Assembly (NCBI GenBank): GCA_028285625.1
Contig: JANQOX010000012.1
Coordinates: 62,001-126,000, forward strand
DNA from: Myxococcota bacterium
Lineage (GTDB): Bacteria; Myxococcota_A; UBA9160; UBA6930
Direction of reading: 5' to 3'
DNA length: 64,000 bases
The stretch's first letter is position 1. Each line of letters begins with the position of its first letter. Of this stretch, positions 61,291 to 64,000 are shown one piece after another. A program made the position numbers and the translations under genes. The notes beneath the pieces were generated by a model. It worked only from the letters and a program-made list of their open reading frames with translations, was not told the DNA's origin and searched no databases.

Positions 61291-61621
61291 CGTGGGTTCC
61301 CCCTTGCTGGGTTCGCGAGGCGGCCGGTCGAATCCGGCCCCCCGAAGGACGCGGGGGTGTAGTGCAAACCCCATACCCAAGTGAGCTCGAAGAGAAGTCC
61401 TTTGTTTTCGGCTAGTTGGGTCGCTACGCAAGCTGCTTCACGCGACGAAATTTGCGACCGGCGTCACAAAACGGCGCCACCCGGCACCCGCCCCGACCCG
61501 GCCCGGCGCGGGCAACGGGGGCCGGGTTCGGTCGCGGGTGAAACCCCAAGTGTCTGAAAATGAAGCTCAATCGGTCGATAACCGAACTTGCATTCGGTTG
61601 ATGTGTGGCTAGCCTTGGCCC
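61291..61621. other. Divergent promoter region of the PEP-CTERM-like and TetR genes
   Basis: A 331-base stretch with no gene. It holds a GC-rich hairpin, CCCGGCCC (61497-61504) with GGGCCGGG (61519-61526), and the nested inverted repeats listed separately at 61571-61599. The sequence TGAAAATGAAGCTCAA between them is AT-rich and may contain the promoter. Confidence 0.5.
61571..61599. promoter_or_regulatory. Nested inverted repeats, likely TetR operator
   Basis: AACCGAA (61580-61586) and TTCGGTT (61593-61599) form a 7-bp inverted repeat with a 6-base spacer. TCGGT (61571-61575) and ACCGA (61581-61585) form a second, overlapping one. They end 22 bases before the TetR start codon. The sequence differs from the KstR-type sites. 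Confidence 0.55.
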
Positions 61622-62248
61622 GTGAGCCAGCCCCCCGCCCCGAGCCGCCCCCGCGGCCGCGCCACCCGCGCGCGCCTGCTCGCCTCGGCCGAAGAGGGCT
61701 TCGCGCGAAGCGGCTACGACGGCACCACGGTGGGCGACATCGCCGCCCGGGCCGGCGTGGGCGTCGGCACCGTCTACCACCACTTCCCGGACAAGCGCGC
61801 CATGCTGCTGGCGCTCATCGACGATTGGGCCGACCGCGTCGAAGCCCGCCGCCGCACCGACTTCGAGCTCGAGCGCGTGATGGGCGACGACCCGCGCGCG
61901 GCGATCCGCCGCTGGCTGCGGCGCGCCTACGAACGCGAACGCAAGCAGCCCTCCATCTATGGGGTGGTGCTCGGCCTGGCCGACCGCGATGCCGAGGTGC
62001 GGCGGCGCTACGAACGGCTCGAACGCAGCTCGGCCGACCGGTTGCGCGAGATCATCCGCTTCGGCCAGCGCCGCGGGCTGATGCGCGCGGGCTGCGATGC
62101 CGCCGCCGCCGCCCTGCTGGTCCAGAACGCCATCGACATGGCCGCGACGCAGCTGCTCGTACGCGAGCTGTCGCAGCCCGACCCCGACACCGTGCTCGAA
62201 GAGCTGGTCGACATGATCTGCCGCTACCTGCTGGAGGAACCCCGATGA
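61622..62248 (+). CDS. TetR-family transcriptional regulator
   Basis: A GTG-start, 208-residue TetR protein. The helix-turn-helix is VGDIAARAGVGVGTVYHHFPDKRAMLL near residues 42-68. The C-terminal domain has RWLRRAYERERKQPSIYGVV and no recognisable ligand motif. Its TGA overlaps the ATG of the di-iron protein gene (ATGA), so the two are translated together, and the inverted repeat just upstream suggests autoregulation of this two-gene operon. Confidence 0.85.
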   Translation: MSQPPAPSRPRGRATRARLLASAEEGFARSGYDGTTVGDIAARAGVGVGTVYHHFPDKRAMLLALIDDWADRVEARRRTDFELERVMGDDPRAAIRRWLRRAYERERKQPSIYGVVLGLADRDAEVRRRYERLERSSADRLREIIRFGQRRGLMRAGCDAAAAALLVQNAIDMAATQLLVRELSQPDPDTVLEELVDMICRYLLEEPR

Positions 62249-63324
62249 CCGCCCCCACCAAGAACCACGACGACTGGATGCAGACCGACGTCTTCAAGGC
62301 GCCCATGGAGGTCTGCTGGCAGTTCGACTACGAGATCGAGATCGACAAGCTTCGCAATCTCTACTCGAAGTCGAAGCAGCAGCAGTGGGATGGGGAACAG
62401 GCACTCGACTGGAGCATCGAGGTCGACCCCTCGCGTCCGATCATCGACGACGACCGCTTCGGCCTGGCGCAGATCCCGTTCATCCAGCGGCTCTCGAAGA
62501 CGCAGCAGGAGACGTTCCGCGCGCACGTGGGCGCGCAGCGGCTCTCGCAGTTCCTCCACGGCGAGCAGGGCGCGCTGATGACCGCTGCCACGCTCACCCA
62601 CGCCGTACCCGACTACGAGGGCAAGCTCTACGCCGCGACCCAGACCATGGACGAGGCGCGGCACGTCGAGGTGTTCGAGAAGTACACGCGCAAGCTCGCC
62701 GTGATCTACCCGATCTCGCCGTTCCTGAAGGAGCTGATCGATACCACGCTCAAGGCCGACCACTGGGTGAAGGTCGCCATCGGGATGAACATGATCGTCG
62801 AGGGCCTGGCCCTGGGCGCGTTCCATAACATGCGGCGCGCCACGTCGTGCCCGCTACTGAAGAGCCTGATCGAGGGCGTCCTGCGAGACGAGTCGCGCCA
62901 CGTGGCCTTCGGCAACGTGTACGTGGGCAAGACCATCGCCGACATGCACGCCGACGATCGCGAGGATGCTGCGCAGTTCGCCTTCGACGCGCTGATGATG
63001 ATGGCCGGGGCCACGGGCAACCGGAAGGGACACGCGCCTCAGCCGGACCCGACCTTCCGCAAGGTGCTCGAGGCCGCCGACATCGACGGCAGGGACTTCC
63101 TGGCCGGCATGAAGGAGGCCCGCGAGCAGGGCATCCAGTTCGATCAGCCGCCGGGGACGATCCACTCGTTTCGCGACCTGATGATGCCGGCCCTGGTCCG
63201 GGTGGGTGCCATCACCGAGCGCACCCGGGCGATGTTCGAGGCCGAGGGACTGCGCATCCACGAGGACGCCACGCTGCTCGAGTCGCTCGAGGATGGCGAC
63301 ACCGGCGAGATCGCGTTCGACTAG
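62245..63324 (+). CDS. Ferritin-like di-iron protein (possible oxygenase)
   Basis: A 359-residue helical protein. Carboxylate/His iron ligands are visible in ribonucleotide-reductase-R2-like order: HGEQGALMTAA (Glu), DEARHVEVFEKY (E-x2-H), NMIVEGLALGAFHNM (Glu) and RDESRHVAFGN (E-x2-H). It therefore probably binds a di-iron centre and activates oxygen, as do R2, AurF-like N-oxygenases or fatty-acid desaturase relatives. Length is close to R2. No partner reductase is adjacent. It is translationally coupled to the TetR gene, which suggests induction by its substrate. Confidence 0.8.
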   Translation: MTAPTKNHDDWMQTDVFKAPMEVCWQFDYEIEIDKLRNLYSKSKQQQWDGEQALDWSIEVDPSRPIIDDDRFGLAQIPFIQRLSKTQQETFRAHVGAQRLSQFLHGEQGALMTAATLTHAVPDYEGKLYAATQTMDEARHVEVFEKYTRKLAVIYPISPFLKELIDTTLKADHWVKVAIGMNMIVEGLALGAFHNMRRATSCPLLKSLIEGVLRDESRHVAFGNVYVGKTIADMHADDREDAAQFAFDALMMMAGATGNRKGHAPQPDPTFRKVLEAADIDGRDFLAGMKEAREQGIQFDQPPGTIHSFRDLMMPALVRVGAITERTRAMFEAEGLRIHEDATLLESLEDGDTGEIAFD

Positions 63325-63401
63325 AGGGTCGGCGGTCCCCGACTGGGCCCCGCGCCGTTCGAGGCGTCCGGCGCCGACGTGCCGCGGATGCAACGCGGGT
63401 T

Positions 63402-63425
63402 GCACGCGCGCAACGCTGCGCGTGC
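63402..63425 (+). terminator. GC-rich hairpin downstream of the di-iron gene
   Basis: GCACGCGC and GCGCGTGC form an 8-bp perfect stem with an 8-base loop. It overlaps the preceding GCAACGCGGGTTGC inverted repeat. There is no U tract, so its role as terminator is uncertain. Confidence 0.35.
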
Positions 63426-63503
63426 TCCCGCGGCGCGCTGCGTTCGCCGCGCACTTGGCACGACGTTCGCATTGAGCCTGTGCACGCGCCCCGAGGAGAC
63501 CCC

Positions 63504-64000
63504 ATGCGACTCTGGTCCGGCGTTCTCTCGCCCTTCAGCGCGAAGGTGCGCATCGCACTCGCCGAGAAGCAGGTCCCCTGTGAGATCCTCACGGTGCCCT
63601 GGTCCCGAGAGCGACTCTGGGACCCGAAGCCCCCGGAGTTCCTGGCCGTGAGCCCCCTGGGCCAGGTTCCCGTGCTGCTGGCAGACGGCGGTCCCGACGG
63701 CGAGACCCCCGTCGTGGATTCGACGGTGATCATCGAGTACCTCGACGAGCGCTTTCCCGAGCCGGCGCTCCTGCCTCGCGAACCGCTGGCGCGTGCCCTT
63801 TGCCGCTTCACCGAGGCCCGGGCCGACACCGCCATGCAAGATCTCGTGACACCGCTGATTCGCGAGGTGTTCAACAAGCCCGACGCGTCGACCCGGGACG
63901 AGGCCGCCATCGCCGAGGCCACAAAGGGTCTCGGCGAGTACTACGCCGTGCTCGACGCCCAGCTCGAGGGTCGCGACTACCTCTGCGGCGCCTTCAGCGT
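63504..64000 (+). CDS. Glutathione S-transferase-family protein (partial)
   Basis: The gene starts at ATG 63504 after GAGGAGA and runs off the window end; 165 residues are visible. The N-terminal thioredoxin fold shows LWSGVLSPFSAKVRIALAEK (catalytic Ser likely in SPFS), then the cis-Pro segment SPLGQVPVLL and VDSTVIIEYLDERFPEPALL. The helical C-terminal domain follows. GSTs conjugate glutathione to electrophiles or act as isomerases. The substrate is unknown. Confidence 0.85.
   Translation, partial: MRLWSGVLSPFSAKVRIALAEKQVPCEILTVPWSRERLWDPKPPEFLAVSPLGQVPVLLADGGPDGETPVVDSTVIIEYLDERFPEPALLPREPLARALCRFTEARADTAMQDLVTPLIREVFNKPDASTRDEAAIAEATKGLGEYYAVLDAQLEGRDYLCGAFS

Noticed and set aside
57277..61362. 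A continuous plus-strand open frame of 1,361 codons
   Set aside because: It is antisense to the SDR, aminotransferase and PEP-CTERM-like genes, has Arg/His/Gly-rich low-complexity sequence and crosses the lipoprotein gene; it is a high-GC shadow frame.

Overview
The window is high-GC bacterial chromosome from an organism I cannot place to genus. Gram-negative traits (lipoboxes, a PEP-CTERM-like tail, attC recombination sites) combine with acyl-CoA and sterol-type side-chain genes best known from Actinobacteria. An uncultured deltaproteobacterial, Myxococcota-like or Binatota-like lineage is my guess, with low confidence. No rRNA, tRNA or CRISPR array was found.

Layout. Bases 1-18.5 kb are ordinary chromosome: the end of a 2-oxoacid ferredoxin oxidoreductase, a CoA-transferase/hydrolase/NUDIX operon, a secreted PHP-domain protein, a ClpP-like protease with an altered triad, a TetR-P450 pair, and a catabolic block (fadD19-like ligase plus a pair of acyl-CoA dehydrogenases, then a third dehydrogenase). 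Two KstR-type operators sit here.

From about 18.7 to 34.7 kb lies an integron gene-cassette array. At least a dozen 125-141 bp attC sites, all in the same orientation, separate one- or two-gene cassettes. Contents include a ParA-like ATPase overlapping a SIR2-domain protein (a candidate, apparently uncharacterised defence module), DUF2750, DUF4160/DUF2442, small zinc-ribbon and membrane proteins, GFA, VOC, MAPEG, sulfotransferase and PPOX-fold proteins, and repeated copies of one membrane-anchored family. No integrase gene is visible, so this is either an integrase-less cluster or the distal part of a longer integron. From about 30.7 to 40.3 kb the attC sites decay, but the gene content still looks like cassettes. 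An extended -10-like motif, TGGTANNNT, recurs inside the attC sites and in front of several genes.

From 42 to 56.4 kb a long minus-strand operon encodes sterol side-chain removal: a KstR-like regulator, then chsE2-, chsH2-, chsE1-, chsH1-, ltp2-, fadA5- and hsd4A-like genes, two DUF35 proteins, two SCP-type thiolases, an acyl-CoA ligase, another dehydrogenase and an acetyltransferase. The gene set and near-order match the mycobacterial igr/KstR regulon. A third KstR-type operator lies 11 bases from the regulator start codon. Together with the 9-16 kb block this suggests one regulon that activates, dehydrogenates, hydrates and cleaves a steroid or similar branched side chain.

The last 7.5 kb hold two SDRs, a class III aminotransferase, a lipoprotein, a PEP-CTERM-like secreted protein, a TetR/di-iron protein pair and the start of a glutathione S-transferase gene.
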